Shown here: positions 36,148 through 44,934 of the stretch, piece by piece
Layout of the letters: the number at the start of each line of letters is the position of its first letter
Numbering within the stretch: position 1 is the first letter of the stretch
Source: Demequina sp. TMPB413
Lineage (GTDB): Bacteria > Actinomycetota > Actinomycetes > Actinomycetales > Demequinaceae
Length of the DNA stretch: 64,000 nucleotides
Assembly (NCBI RefSeq): GCF_020447105.2
Contig: NZ_CP096184.1
Span: 2,356,001 to 2,420,000 of the forward strand
Direction: 5' to 3'
Notes under the pieces: model-generated
Database searches by the model: none
Seen by the model: only the letters and a program-made list of their open reading frames with translations
What the model was told of the DNA's origin: nothing
Position numbers and translations under genes: made by a program

Positions 36148-37641
36148 TTACTCGCGGGCCGCGATCCTTTCGCCCAACAGCGCTGCCCACACCACTCCTG
36201 TGGCTGGTAGACCATCCATCCAGGCGGCGGGAAGGGGTGCGTCCAGCACGGCTCCTGGGGCTTGCGCGTCGGAAATCCCTACGACCGCGAGCGCGTCAAC
36301 GTTGCGGTGCTCTCCCAACAACTTGAGGTCACCTGCATAACTCGAGGCGCGCTTGGTCCCGTCGACGATCGCCCACGTCGTATCCGCTTCCACCGCGGCG
36401 AACAGCTCGGCAGCGGCAGCAGCCCCTCGACGTCCTGGCGCGATGCCGAGTGCCACGATCGTGGGGTCCCCCAGTCGAGCCGCCTCTTCAGCACGCCGCC
36501 GTACGACGCGCGCCTGGTCTGACGTGCGAATGCGGCGACCGTGGCCGCGGATGGCATCGATCTCGCCGGCGAGCATGACCGCTTGGCGTGGCACGCCCAC
36601 CCACGCAGCCACTTGGGTCGCGACGGCGACGGCCTTGTCGGCCGGGCCCGCAATCAGTAGAACGTCGCCTGCCTGCGGCCTGCGCACTGGCGGGGTGCCA
36701 AAGCGTGCGACCACGTCGAGCAGAGGCACGGGGGTGTCGAGGTCGGCGAAGCCAGAAACGAATCGCGCAGGCACTCCGAGCGCGAGCAATGCGGGAGCGG
36801 TGCATTCGGTGGCGACCGCCGTGGCGACGTCGGTGAACACGCCCCAGCGATTGACGACGACGCCAGCCTCACCGTCGTCTCCGGCAACCGCGTCGGCGCC
36901 TGCAACCACGCCGTCCCCGGTACGAATGGCACCATTTGTACCGCGATATGGCCCTTCACCGGTACGAATGGAGCCATTTGTACCGGTGGGGGCGGGGTCT
37001 GCACTAGCCGGGTCCGTGGGGGCCGGGTCCGTGGCCGGGAGGGCCGGCCTCAAGACGACGGCTTCGTCCCTGTCGATTCCAGGGAAGGTTGCGGGGGCAA
37101 AGGCTCGCGGCCGCGCGCGGCCGGCCACCCGCGCTGGCGCCTCCGCTCGCGCGGTGGCCGCCTGCTCCGTCAACTGCAGCACGAGTTCGTCGAACTGCGC
37201 CATATCGGTGGGCTCTGCCGTCTGCGCGACATCCTGCACGCGCTGGGCCGCCGCGTCCTGTCGGCCTGGCTCAGCCACCGCAGCGTTGGTCGCGACCGCC
37301 CGCGGAGCAGCCGCGTCAGCCAACATCGCCTCCCTGGCCGCTTTGGCGTCGGCGATCTCTTCGGCAAGTTGGGCGTCGGCCGCCTCATCGCGCGAACGAG
37401 CCGCCGCGACCACCGCGCCGCTCCCCAACTCGCCAGCGCGACCCGCTGCGAGCGCCGCGCCGGCGACCTCGTCGGAGATCTCGAGCGTCAGCTCGTACTT
37501 CTCGCGCGCGAAGAACCCGAGCACGCCGCCAGTGCGCACCTTGTCGGCCTTGACCACGCGAACCTCGGGACCGTACTCCTCGCGAGCGCGCAACATCAGC
37601 GCCTCGAGATCAGCCCCTTCAAGCAGCAAGCGCTGAGGCAT
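36148..37641 (-). CDS. FlhF-like flagellar protein with degenerate GTPase domain
   Basis: 497 residues at the flhA-distal position where flhF normally sits; it overlaps flhA by 23 bases. The N-terminus (LEALMLRAREEYGPEVRVVKADKVRTGGVLGFFAREKYELTLEI) is the FlhF B-domain start. A long Ala/Pro-rich middle includes a 14-residue tandem repeat (GTNGSIRTGEGPYR, then GTNGAIRTGDG). The C-terminal half aligns by position with the SRP-type GTPase domain but the P-loop reads GPADKAVAVAT instead of GPTGVGKTT, and DTAG and TKLD motifs are missing (VDGTKRAS and VGISDAQ at those places). It is probably a non-hydrolysing FlhF relative. Confidence 0.7.
   Translation of the reverse strand: MPQRLLLEGADLEALMLRAREEYGPEVRVVKADKVRTGGVLGFFAREKYELTLEISDEVAGAALAAGRAGELGSGAVVAAARSRDEAADAQLAEEIADAKAAREAMLADAAAPRAVATNAAVAEPGRQDAAAQRVQDVAQTAEPTDMAQFDELVLQLTEQAATARAEAPARVAGRARPRAFAPATFPGIDRDEAVVLRPALPATDPAPTDPASADPAPTGTNGSIRTGEGPYRGTNGAIRTGDGVVAGADAVAGDDGEAGVVVNRWGVFTDVATAVATECTAPALLALGVPARFVSGFADLDTPVPLLDVVARFGTPPVRRPQAGDVLLIAGPADKAVAVATQVAAWVGVPRQAVMLAGEIDAIRGHGRRIRTSDQARVVRRRAEEAARLGDPTIVALGIAPGRRGAAAAAELFAAVEADTTWAIVDGTKRASSYAGDLKLLGEHRNVDALAVVGISDAQAPGAVLDAPLPAAWMDGLPATGVVWAALLGERIAARE
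36919..36984. repeat. Two copies of a 24-bp palindrome inside the FlhF-like gene
   Basis: Copies at 36919-36942 and 36961-36984, 42 bases apart. Each is an inverted repeat with arms GGTACGAATGG and CCATTTGTACC around two variable bases; the second extends to 30 bp (36958-36987). They encode the GTNGxIRTG repeat. AT content is well above the surroundings. Confidence 0.75.
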
Positions 37642-39673
37642 CGGTCACCACCCCTACGGTCTCGACCTGCACGGGAGCGCACGTCACTTCCGAATATGAC
37701 AGCACGGGCATGGTGGGGAGCGCTAGTGCGACGGTACGTCGCAAGGCCGGCCGCAGCCCAGGCGCGCACACGACGATCGCCTCCCGACCGCCCATCTCGA
37801 TGTCCTGAACGCGGTCACGCAGGCTCGTCAGCAATCGCTCGACGCGATCGGGGTCGACCACCAGTTGGGTGCCCTCCTCGCTCGGCCTGCGGGCTTCAAG
37901 CAGCTGCTGTTCGAGCACCGGCTCGAGAGTGATGACCCTCAGAATGCCGTCGTGCACGTAGGGGGCAGAGACCGCCGGTCCCAGTGCGGTGCGTGCGGCC
38001 TCGATGAGGCCCTCTGGGTCCGTCGACATTTTGGCGCGCAAGGTGAGGCCTTCGAAGACTCTGGGCAAGTCACGGATGGACACTCGCTCGGTGAGCAGTC
38101 CCTGGAGCACCCGTTGCACCTCTCCAAGTGACAGCATCCCCGGCACCAACTCGTCCACCACAGCAGGGTTGACCTGCTTGACGCCTTCGACCAGGACGCG
38201 CACATCTTCGCGCGTCAGGAGCCGCGAGGCGTTGGACGTGATGATGGATCCCAAGTGAGTGACCAGCACCGACACCCTGTCCACCACGGTCGCGCCCGCG
38301 AGTTCCGCTTGGGCCCGCATCTCGGTAGGGATCCACTTGCCCGTCAAGCCAAAGACCGGCTCGTGGACGGGGGTGCCGACGATCTGTTCGAGGTGATCGC
38401 CGAGCGCCAGCAGACGCCCAGAAGGCGCCTCGCCGCGGCCGACCTCGACCCCAGCGATCTTGACCACGTACGTGGAGCGCGGCAGTTCCACCGAGTCGCG
38501 GGTGCGCACGGGCGGCACCACCAGGCCCAACTCCATGGCGATCTTGCGACGCAGGCCGCGCACCCTGGCCAGCAAGTCCTGATCAGTGCCGGAGCCCACA
38601 AGGTCTACCAGGTCGGGAGCCAACTGGATCTCGAGCGCGTGAACACGCATCTGCTCCATGAGCGCTTCTGGCGAGTCAGGCGCCGGTGCGCTGGCGTCGG
38701 CCGCTGGCACCACTTCCTTGCTCGCCTTCTCCGCCTTGTCGCGCACGCCGATGCGTTGACCGACGATGAGCAGGACGGCGCCCACCGCGATGAACGGCAA
38801 CTTGGGCATTCCTGGCACCAGAGCCAGCACGATGGCGGTGCCTCCAGCGATGGTGAGGGCTGTGCGCGACTGGGTGAGCTGCTCGCTTGCGGCCGTGCCC
38901 ATATCGGACGACGCCGTGGCTCGGGTCACGATCAGACCGGTGGAGACGGACATCAGGAGGGCAGGGATTTGGGTCACGAGGCCGTCGCCGATGGTCAAGA
39001 GCGAGAAGCGCTCGAGCGACTCTCCAGGAGACATGCCCATTTGTAGCATGCCGATCGCGAAGCCTCCCAGCAGGTTCACGATGGTGATGATGATTCCGGC
39101 GATCGCGTCGCCCTTGACGAACTTGGATCCGCCGTCCATCGCGCCGTAGAAGTCGGCTTCCGCAGCGATGTCAGCGCGACGTTGGCGGGCGGTGTCCTCA
39201 TCGATGAGTCCGGCGTTCAAGTCGGCGTCGATCGCCATCTGCTTACCAGGCATGGCATCGAGCGTGAAGCGCGCGCCCACCTCCGCCACGCGGCCCGCAC
39301 CATTGGTGATGACGGCGAACTGAATGACCACCAGGATGAGGAAGATCACGAGGCCGATGATGAGCGAGCCGCCCACGACGAAGTGGCCGAAGGCCCCGAT
39401 AACTTCGCCTGCGTAGCCGTCGCGCAACACCAACCGGGTCGAGGCCACATTGAGGCCGAGCCGGAACAGGGTGAGCACCAGCAGCATTGACGGGAACACC
39501 GAGAAGTCGAGGGGTCGCTTGACGTACATCGACGTCAGGAGGACCACGAGCGCCATCGCGATGTTGGTAACGATGAGGAAGTCGAGCATGGCGGCCGGCA
39601 GCGGCACCACCAAGAGCAAGACAATGCCAACAACGCCGAGGGGAACGGCGAACTGGCTGAGGCGTCCACTCAT
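37619..39673 (-). CDS. flhA: Flagellar export gate protein FlhA
   Basis: 684 residues. Eight membrane helices fill the first 320 residues (GVVGIVLLLVVPLPAAMLDFLIVTNIAMALVVLLTSMYV and onward), with the conserved FHIPEP-equivalent region VGARFTLDAMPGKQMAIDADLNAGLIDEDTARQRRADI. The C-terminal cytoplasmic domain docks substrate-chaperone complexes (VHEPVFGLTGKWIPTEMRAQAELAGATVVDRVSVLVTHL, then the LVDELVPG segment). Forms the nonameric ring of the flagellar type III export gate. 34 bases after flhB; AGGAGG precedes the ATG. Confidence 0.97.
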   Translation of the reverse strand: MSGRLSQFAVPLGVVGIVLLLVVPLPAAMLDFLIVTNIAMALVVLLTSMYVKRPLDFSVFPSMLLVLTLFRLGLNVASTRLVLRDGYAGEVIGAFGHFVVGGSLIIGLVIFLILVVIQFAVITNGAGRVAEVGARFTLDAMPGKQMAIDADLNAGLIDEDTARQRRADIAAEADFYGAMDGGSKFVKGDAIAGIIITIVNLLGGFAIGMLQMGMSPGESLERFSLLTIGDGLVTQIPALLMSVSTGLIVTRATASSDMGTAASEQLTQSRTALTIAGGTAIVLALVPGMPKLPFIAVGAVLLIVGQRIGVRDKAEKASKEVVPAADASAPAPDSPEALMEQMRVHALEIQLAPDLVDLVGSGTDQDLLARVRGLRRKIAMELGLVVPPVRTRDSVELPRSTYVVKIAGVEVGRGEAPSGRLLALGDHLEQIVGTPVHEPVFGLTGKWIPTEMRAQAELAGATVVDRVSVLVTHLGSIITSNASRLLTREDVRVLVEGVKQVNPAVVDELVPGMLSLGEVQRVLQGLLTERVSIRDLPRVFEGLTLRAKMSTDPEGLIEAARTALGPAVSAPYVHDGILRVITLEPVLEQQLLEARRPSEEGTQLVVDPDRVERLLTSLRDRVQDIEMGGREAIVVCAPGLRPALRRTVALALPTMPVLSYSEVTCAPVQVETVGVVTDASALAA

Positions 39674-39707
39674 GAGCGGACCTCCTTTTCAGTGGTGGGG
39701 CTGGCGG

Positions 39708-40811
39708 TCATGCGGCGACCGGCGTGGCGTGAGGGTTGCGGTGCATTCCGACGGCTGCGCCGCGGCGGCGCAAGGCGAGGACGAAGGCGAGGACTCGGGC
39801 AACAGAGGTGTAGAGCTCGGCGGGGATCTCGTCGCCGAGCTTGCATGCGGCGTGCAAGGCCCTCGCGAGCGCGATGTCTTGGACCATGGGGATCTTCTTG
39901 TCGGAGGCGACCTGGCGGATGCGGGTCGCAACGTGACCCTTGCCCTTCGCGACCACTCGCGGGGCGCCGGTGCCCGGCTCGTACTTCAGCGCGACGGCCA
40001 CGTGGGTGGGGTTGACCAGCACGACGTCGGCGTGCGCGACTTCCGCCATCATCCTGTTGCGGCTCATCTGCAACTGGCGAGAGCGGATGGCGCCCTTCAG
40101 CAACGGGTCGCCTTCAGTGTTCTTGTTCTCGTCCTTGATTTCCTTCATGGACATACGCGTCTGCTTGCGGTTGCGCTTCATCACCACGAGCATGTCCGCC
40201 CCCGCCAGCACGAGGCCCGCGACGATGCCGGTGCGCACCAGGTCATTCGTGCCGCCGACGGCGGTATCGATGATCGACGTGAGCGAGTGGGCGCCGGAGC
40301 CGAGTAGCAAAGGCACCAGCGACTGAATGACGATGTACAAGACGGCGCCGATCGCCCCGGCCTTGAGCGCTGCCTTCGCTCCGTTCCACCACGCCTGGCC
40401 GCCGAAGATCTTCTTGGCGCCTTGCTTCGGATTGAAGTGCTTGAACGAGGGCTTGAGCTTCTTGGGTGCAAAGTGGATGCCGCCCTGGACTGCGCCGGAC
40501 AGGATCGCGGCGAGAAAGACAGCCAAGAGCAGCGGCGCCATCGTCATAAACATGGACACCATGCCATCCCACAGCGCTTGCTGAGCGAGAACAGGATCGG
40601 GCGACTGAGCGACGGTGGCGATCGTTGCCATCTGGGTGCGGGCCTCTTCTGAGACCTTGTTGAGGACGAGCGGCAACACCGCTGCCGCGGCGGCGATGCC
40701 CACCCATGCCGAGAGATCCTGAGAGCGCTGCAGGGAGCCATCCCTGCGCAACTCCTTGATGCGCTTGGGAGTGGCCTTCTCGGTCTTGTCACCACCGGCG
40801 TCGTTGCTCAT
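39708..40811 (-). CDS. flhB: Flagellar export switch protein FlhB
   Basis: 367 residues: KTEKATPKRIKELRRDGSLQRSQDL is the typical N-terminus, four membrane helices follow, and the cytoplasmic domain holds the autocleavage site NPTH at residues 267-270 (VVLVNPTHVAVALKY), where the chain is cut between Asn and Pro to switch export from rod/hook to filament substrates. A 50-residue tail follows the family's FlhB-C core. Overlaps fliR by four bases (ATGA). Confidence 0.96.
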   Translation of the reverse strand: MSNDAGGDKTEKATPKRIKELRRDGSLQRSQDLSAWVGIAAAAAVLPLVLNKVSEEARTQMATIATVAQSPDPVLAQQALWDGMVSMFMTMAPLLLAVFLAAILSGAVQGGIHFAPKKLKPSFKHFNPKQGAKKIFGGQAWWNGAKAALKAGAIGAVLYIVIQSLVPLLLGSGAHSLTSIIDTAVGGTNDLVRTGIVAGLVLAGADMLVVMKRNRKQTRMSMKEIKDENKNTEGDPLLKGAIRSRQLQMSRNRMMAEVAHADVVLVNPTHVAVALKYEPGTGAPRVVAKGKGHVATRIRQVASDKKIPMVQDIALARALHAACKLGDEIPAELYTSVARVLAFVLALRRRGAAVGMHRNPHATPVAA

Positions 40812-41590
40812 GAACTCACCCCCATCACGAGTTCAACGGCCCGCTCGGTGAGCTCTCCGACGATCTGGGGCAGCGTCAAGTATGCGATAGAGCCGAGCGA
40901 GAGCGTGAGCAAAATCTTGAGCGGGAAACCCAACGCGAAGGCGTTGAGCGCAGGGGCAGCGCGGGTGAGCAAGCCAAGCCCGACGTCGGCGAGAAAGAGG
41001 ACGACGATGAGCGGCCCTGCGATCTGGAGCGCCGAGACCATGAGCTCGCTGAGGCCGCCCGTGAGCACGCGGCCCATGACGGTCATGTTGAGACCCTCGC
41101 CGAGCGGCAAGGCGTCGAAACTGCGCACCAAACCACCGAGCACGAGTTGGTGGCCATTGGAGGCGAACAGCAACGCGAGCGCGGAAAAGTCGTAGAACTT
41201 GGAAAACAGCCCGCCCTGGGTCTGGCTCAGGGGGTCGAAGCCCTGGGCAAGCTGAAATCCACCGAAGATGTCGATGATCGAGCCGGCCGATTGAACGGCG
41301 GCAAACACCATGCGAACCAAGAAACCAAGACCAAGGCCGACCACCAGTTGCAGCACGAGCGCACCGAGGAACTCGAGGCTTCCTGAGACGAGCATCGCGC
41401 CGGGAACTGTGCCTGCCGCCTCGACGGCGCGCGGCCCAGCAAGCAGGCCGACGCCCAGCGAGATGGCCACCTTTACAGGGGCGGGGAAGGCCCTGAAGTG
41501 GAAAGGCGGCGCGACCACGAGGAACGCCAAGATCCGCACGCTCGCGAGCATGGTGGTCTCGATGAGCCCGAGGTCGAAGGAGAAGTTCAC
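40808..41590 (-). CDS. fliR: Flagellar export protein FliR
   Basis: A 260-residue membrane protein with the family's conserved segments: MLASVRILAFLVVAPPFHFRAFPAPVKVAISLGVGLL, FLVRMVFAAVQSAGSIIDIFGGFQLAQGFDPLSQTQGG, and LIVVLFLADVGLGLLTRAAPALNAFALGFPLKILL. It forms the export gate core with FliP and FliQ. The GTG at 41590 is chosen (two bases past the fliQ stop); the longer frame lies within fliQ. Confidence 0.95.
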   Translation of the reverse strand: MNFSFDLGLIETTMLASVRILAFLVVAPPFHFRAFPAPVKVAISLGVGLLAGPRAVEAAGTVPGAMLVSGSLEFLGALVLQLVVGLGLGFLVRMVFAAVQSAGSIIDIFGGFQLAQGFDPLSQTQGGLFSKFYDFSALALLFASNGHQLVLGGLVRSFDALPLGEGLNMTVMGRVLTGGLSELMVSALQIAGPLIVVLFLADVGLGLLTRAAPALNAFALGFPLKILLTLSLGSIAYLTLPQIVGELTERAVELVMGVSS

Positions 41591-41591
41591 G

Positions 41592-41864
41592 TCAGCCGCC
41601 AAGCAGCCCAGGGATGCGCTCGAAGAGGCCGGTGGTGAACGAGACGGACTCCGCAATCATCCAGTGACCGGAGATCAACAGCGCGACGCCGACGGCGACG
41701 GCCTTGGGCACGAAGGACAGGGTCACTTCCTGGATTTGGGTCGCTGATTGGAACAGCGAGACGGCGAAGCCGACGACGAGCGCGGTGATGAGCAGCGGCG
41801 CAGAGAGCTTGGCCGCGAGCACGAGCGCGCTGAACCCGATGTCGAGAACTGCTGACGTGTCCAT
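41592..41864 (-). CDS. fliQ: Flagellar export protein FliQ
   Basis: A 90-residue protein with two membrane helices (ALVLAAKLSAPLLITALVVGFAVSLFQSATQIQEVTLSFVPK and VAVGVALLISGHWMIAESVSFTTGLFERIP), the full FliQ pattern including the QIQExTLxFVPK loop. ATG overlaps the fliP stop by one base (TAATG). Confidence 0.96.
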   Translation of the reverse strand: MDTSAVLDIGFSALVLAAKLSAPLLITALVVGFAVSLFQSATQIQEVTLSFVPKAVAVGVALLISGHWMIAESVSFTTGLFERIPGLLGG

Positions 41865-42694
41865 TACCCGTAGCTCCCAATCAGTGAGGTGATGATCAGG
41901 GTCCAGCCGTCGACCAGCACGAACAGCAAGAGCTTGAACGGGAGCGACACCATGACGGGCGGGAGCATCACCATGCCCATCGACATCAGGGCGCCTGCGA
42001 CCACCAGGTCGATGACCAGGAACGGCACGAACACGACGAAGCCGATGATGAAGGCCGATCGCAATTCCGAGAGCATGAACGCCGGCATGAGGGTGGTCAT
42101 GGAGACGTCCTCGCGAGTCTCGGGGTTGGGGGCCTCCGCCGCGCGGGTCATCAGCGCGATGTCTGACTCCCTGGTGTGGGAGAGCATGAACTCACGCAAC
42201 GGATCGACCGCGTCTTCGAGACCCTCCGAGAACGACACCTCGCCCTGAAGGTAGGGCTGGACTCCGGCGTCGTTCATCTCGCTGAGCACGGGGCCCATGA
42301 TGAAGAGGCTGAGGAACAGGGACAGGCCGGCGAGCACCTGGGTGGGCGGCGTGCCCTGAAGACCCATGGCGTTGCGTGTGAGAGTCAGCACCACGAAGAT
42401 TTTGGTGAAGCTGGTGGTCATCAGCAAGAGCGAAGGCGCCACCGACAGCAACGTGATGGCGATGAGCACCACGATGGAGCTCGAGGGCGTGCCATCGACT
42501 CCGTAGATGTCGACGGCGACGCCGGGCCCGCTGACGGGCGTCGGGTCGACGGGCGCGAGTGGTTCAGTCGGGTCGACGGCACCGGCTGCGGGAGAGGCAC
42601 AGGCCAGGACGGCTGCGAAGGCGACGGCGCCGCCGATCACGAGTGATCGGATGCGCACAGCCACACGCGGACGCCGGAGCGTTGCGGAGGTCAT
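41864..42694 (-). CDS. fliP: Flagellar export protein FliP
   Basis: 276 residues with a cleavable signal peptide (LVIGGAVAFAAVLACASPAAGA), then IVVLIAITLLSVAPSLLLMTTSFTKIFVVLTLTRNAMGLQGTPPTQVLAGLSLFLSLFIMGPVL, the highly conserved FliP core, and PAFMLSELRSAFIIGFVVFVPFLVIDLVVAGALMSMGMVMLPP. It is the central subunit of the export gate. The ATG at 42694 overlaps the fliO stop (ATGA); an ATG six codons earlier is possible. Confidence 0.96.
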   Translation of the reverse strand: MTSATLRRPRVAVRIRSLVIGGAVAFAAVLACASPAAGAVDPTEPLAPVDPTPVSGPGVAVDIYGVDGTPSSSIVVLIAITLLSVAPSLLLMTTSFTKIFVVLTLTRNAMGLQGTPPTQVLAGLSLFLSLFIMGPVLSEMNDAGVQPYLQGEVSFSEGLEDAVDPLREFMLSHTRESDIALMTRAAEAPNPETREDVSMTTLMPAFMLSELRSAFIIGFVVFVPFLVIDLVVAGALMSMGMVMLPPVMVSLPFKLLLFVLVDGWTLIITSLIGSYG

Positions 42695-43206
42695 GAACGA
42701 CGAGTGGTCCATTCTTGCGCCGCCACCACCGCCTGTCGCCAGGTACCTGGCGACAGGATCGATCCCTCGAGGGGTGTGCGGGGCCGTCTGGCGTCGGCCG
42801 TCCGGGCCGACGTCGAGCGGGCAGGGACTGACGCGTCGTTGCGCGCCTTGACGGGGGCGGACAGCTGCTCCGCAGGTCCACCTTCCGTCGTCAGAGTGAG
42901 AAGTTCGTTGTCAAGGTCAGAGGCGTCGGCGGTGTCTTCTGGCTCGGGCGCTGCGACCTCTCCTGCATCGTGCAGCAGGCTGACGCCGTGCTCGCCGTAG
43001 CCGATCACAAGCCGACGTCCTGAGGCCTCAATGAGGGCGACGCCGGCTTTGCCTCCCAATTGCTGACGGCCAAGGACCACCAGCTCCTCGCGGCGACGAC
43101 GACGCAGGGTCGTCGAGGACTGCATGCGGCGGCTGAACCACCACAACAGTCCGAGCACGGCGGCCAAAGACAGGCCGACGCGCGCCACGAGGATGAGGGT
43201 TTCCAT
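42691..43206 (-). CDS. fliO: Flagellar biosynthesis protein FliO
   Basis: 171 residues: one N-terminal membrane helix (VARVGLSLAAVLGLLWWFSRR), basic stretch, then a small cytoplasmic beta domain (RREELVVLGRQQLGGKAGVALIEASGRRLVIGYGEHGVSLL) typical of FliO, followed by a poorly conserved, probably disordered tail. FliO assists FliP assembly. Placement between fliN and fliP is the standard order. Confidence 0.88.
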   Translation of the reverse strand: METLILVARVGLSLAAVLGLLWWFSRRMQSSTTLRRRRREELVVLGRQQLGGKAGVALIEASGRRLVIGYGEHGVSLLHDAGEVAAPEPEDTADASDLDNELLTLTTEGGPAEQLSAPVKARNDASVPARSTSARTADARRPRTPLEGSILSPGTWRQAVVAAQEWTTRRS

Positions 43207-43914
43207 TTACTGGCCGCTCTCCGTTGACACGATCTCGGTGATGCGGATTCCGTAGTCCTCGTCGACTACGACGACTTCGCCGCGTGCGACAAGACGCCCG
43301 TTGACCATGACGTCGGCCGGGGAGCCTGCAGCCCTGTCGAGCTCGAGGACGGTGCCTGGAACCAGGTCGAGGACCTGACGCATCGGCAAGCGGGTGTGAC
43401 CGATCTCCGCCGTCAGGACCAGTTCGACGTCGTGGAGCAGGCGCATGCGGGAGCGCTCTGCAGCGGCGTTCATCGGTACGTGGTCGGCCGCGGCTTGCTG
43501 TGGGGCGCTGACCCGCACGCGAATCGCGAACCAGGCCTGAGGCGATCCGTCTTCGCCCACCAAGGCGAAGGCCTCGACGTCGGGGTCGGTCAGGAAGTCG
43601 CCAAGTGATACGACCTCTGCCGTGTCGAGGACACCGGAACCCAGTGTTGCGGCGGCGGCCTCAAGGGCTGGGCGCAGGGCGTCGGCGGCGGAGACGTCTT
43701 CTCCTGCGCTCGCGAGCGCTGCGGCAATGGCTTCATCGGCGATCACCATGAGGTCGGCGCTCGTGGAACCCACGAAGTGCGCACGTACAGCGGTCGCGGC
43801 TGCGTCGGGCGCCTGTCCAGGGTTGAGCTCGGACACGGTCAGGGACACGGCGGTGGGCAGGAGCGCAGCGAGCTGTTCTGCTGCGGCACGCCCTGTGGCG
43901 GTGGCGGTGGTCAT
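43207..43914 (-). CDS. fliN: Flagellar motor switch protein FliN/FliY with N-terminal CheC-like domain
   Basis: 235 residues, about twice the length of a minimal FliN. The C-terminal 80 residues are the FliN/SpoA domain: DVELVLTAEIGHTRLPMRQVLDLVPGTVLELDRAAGSPADVMVNGRLVARGEVVVVDEDYGIRITEIV. The first 140 residues (LMVIADEAIAAALASAG, LRPALEAAAATLGSGVLD, FAIRVRVSAP) resemble the CheC-type fold of Bacillus FliY, but clear phosphatase E-xx-N motifs are not evident. Start ATG follows GAGGAGGAAAA and overlaps the fliM stop. Confidence 0.92.
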   Translation of the reverse strand: MTTATATGRAAAEQLAALLPTAVSLTVSELNPGQAPDAAATAVRAHFVGSTSADLMVIADEAIAAALASAGEDVSAADALRPALEAAAATLGSGVLDTAEVVSLGDFLTDPDVEAFALVGEDGSPQAWFAIRVRVSAPQQAAADHVPMNAAAERSRMRLLHDVELVLTAEIGHTRLPMRQVLDLVPGTVLELDRAAGSPADVMVNGRLVARGEVVVVDEDYGIRITEIVSTESGQ

Positions 43915-44831
43915 TTTTCCTCCTCGGTGGAGACGACGAGACACGCGACGCGGGTGCCATTGACACCGATCGCTGCGTGGCCAAGAGTGACGTCGCCGAC
44001 GACGACATCAAGGGGACGGTCGGCCGGGTGATGCAAACGCACCACGCTGCCCACCTGGAATTCGGTGATCTCGCGAGCGCCCATGGTGCGGCCAGAGAAG
44101 CGCACCGAGACCGGTAGCGGCACCTCGGCGACGCGCTGCGACAGCAAGTCGAGGGCGGCGTTGTACTCACGTTGTTCCTCGTCGGTGCGGCTCGCAACGT
44201 GCTCTTGTTCACGCAATTGGGACATGAGCACTTCCGCCACGATCATGAGCGTGATCGATGTGGTCACGCGACCGATCGCCATCTCAAAACCGAGCACCAA
44301 CACCGGCTCAGAGGCGGGAACTACCTGCATGAAGTGCGGGTTGTACTTGGCGGCGCGGACCTCGAACTGCATCGGCAAGATCGACGCGAAGCCGTAGCCC
44401 AGTTCGTCGACGGCGTGGTCGAGCATGTCCTTCATGAGGTTCCACTCGATCTCGGTCATCTCGCGGAAGGGCATGTCGAGCGTCACAGCAGGACCGCCAA
44501 GCAGGCAGTCGATCAGCGTCATCGACGCGTTGGTGGGAATCTGCAGAAGGGCCGGGGTGCGGCTTGGCTCCACCTGGAGCACGATCATCGTCGTAGTTTG
44601 CGGCAACGACTGGATGTATTCGTCGTACGTGTGGAGTTCGATCGTCTCGAGGCCAACGGACGTTAGAGCACCAAGACGGGAGCTCAGCAAGGTGCCCCAC
44701 TGGCGCGCGAAGGTCTGGCCGGCCACCTCGATGGCTCGCTCGTGCTCGCGCGTGAGGGTCATCGGCTGCCGAAAGTCGTAGACCTCGGGCGTGCCAGAGC
44801 CACGCTTGCGTCGTTGAGATGCCCGATTCAT
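43911..44831 (-). CDS. fliM: Flagellar motor switch protein FliM
   Basis: About 306 residues. The body is a normal FliM: YDFRQPMTLTREHERAIEVAGQTFARQWGTLLSSRL, LQIPTNASMTLIDCLLGGP, TEIEWNLMKDMLDHAVDELGYGFASI and a C-terminal SpoA domain (LPVSVRFSGRTMGAREITEFQVGSVVRL). The N-terminal CheY-P-binding peptide (LSQxEIDALL) and its flexible tether found in most FliMs are absent; the N-terminus is a short basic MNRASQRRKRGSGTPE. Start ATG at 44831 has GAGG at eight bases; a GTG three codons earlier is possible. Confidence 0.94.
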   Translation of the reverse strand: MNRASQRRKRGSGTPEVYDFRQPMTLTREHERAIEVAGQTFARQWGTLLSSRLGALTSVGLETIELHTYDEYIQSLPQTTTMIVLQVEPSRTPALLQIPTNASMTLIDCLLGGPAVTLDMPFREMTEIEWNLMKDMLDHAVDELGYGFASILPMQFEVRAAKYNPHFMQVVPASEPVLVLGFEMAIGRVTTSITLMIVAEVLMSQLREQEHVASRTDEEQREYNAALDLLSQRVAEVPLPVSVRFSGRTMGAREITEFQVGSVVRLHHPADRPLDVVVGDVTLGHAAIGVNGTRVACLVVSTEEEK

Positions 44832-44934
44832 CACGGGCACCTCATCGGCGCAGACGTCACCGCGTGAAGGTTTCGCGCGCTGCCGCAGCCGCTCGCGTGC
44901 TTGCGGTGTGAGAAAAGCCTCTCGGGAAGGTCCC

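Noticed and set aside
36353..37636. 427-codon plus-strand frame over the FlhF-like gene
   Set aside because: Ser/Ala/Thr/Arg-rich shadow; no ribosome-binding site or motif.
44838..44870. GCCGATGA near the fliM start as another FliA-type promoter
   Set aside because: No CTCA/CTTA at 16 bases; best upstream match is TTCA at 15, so chance is likely.
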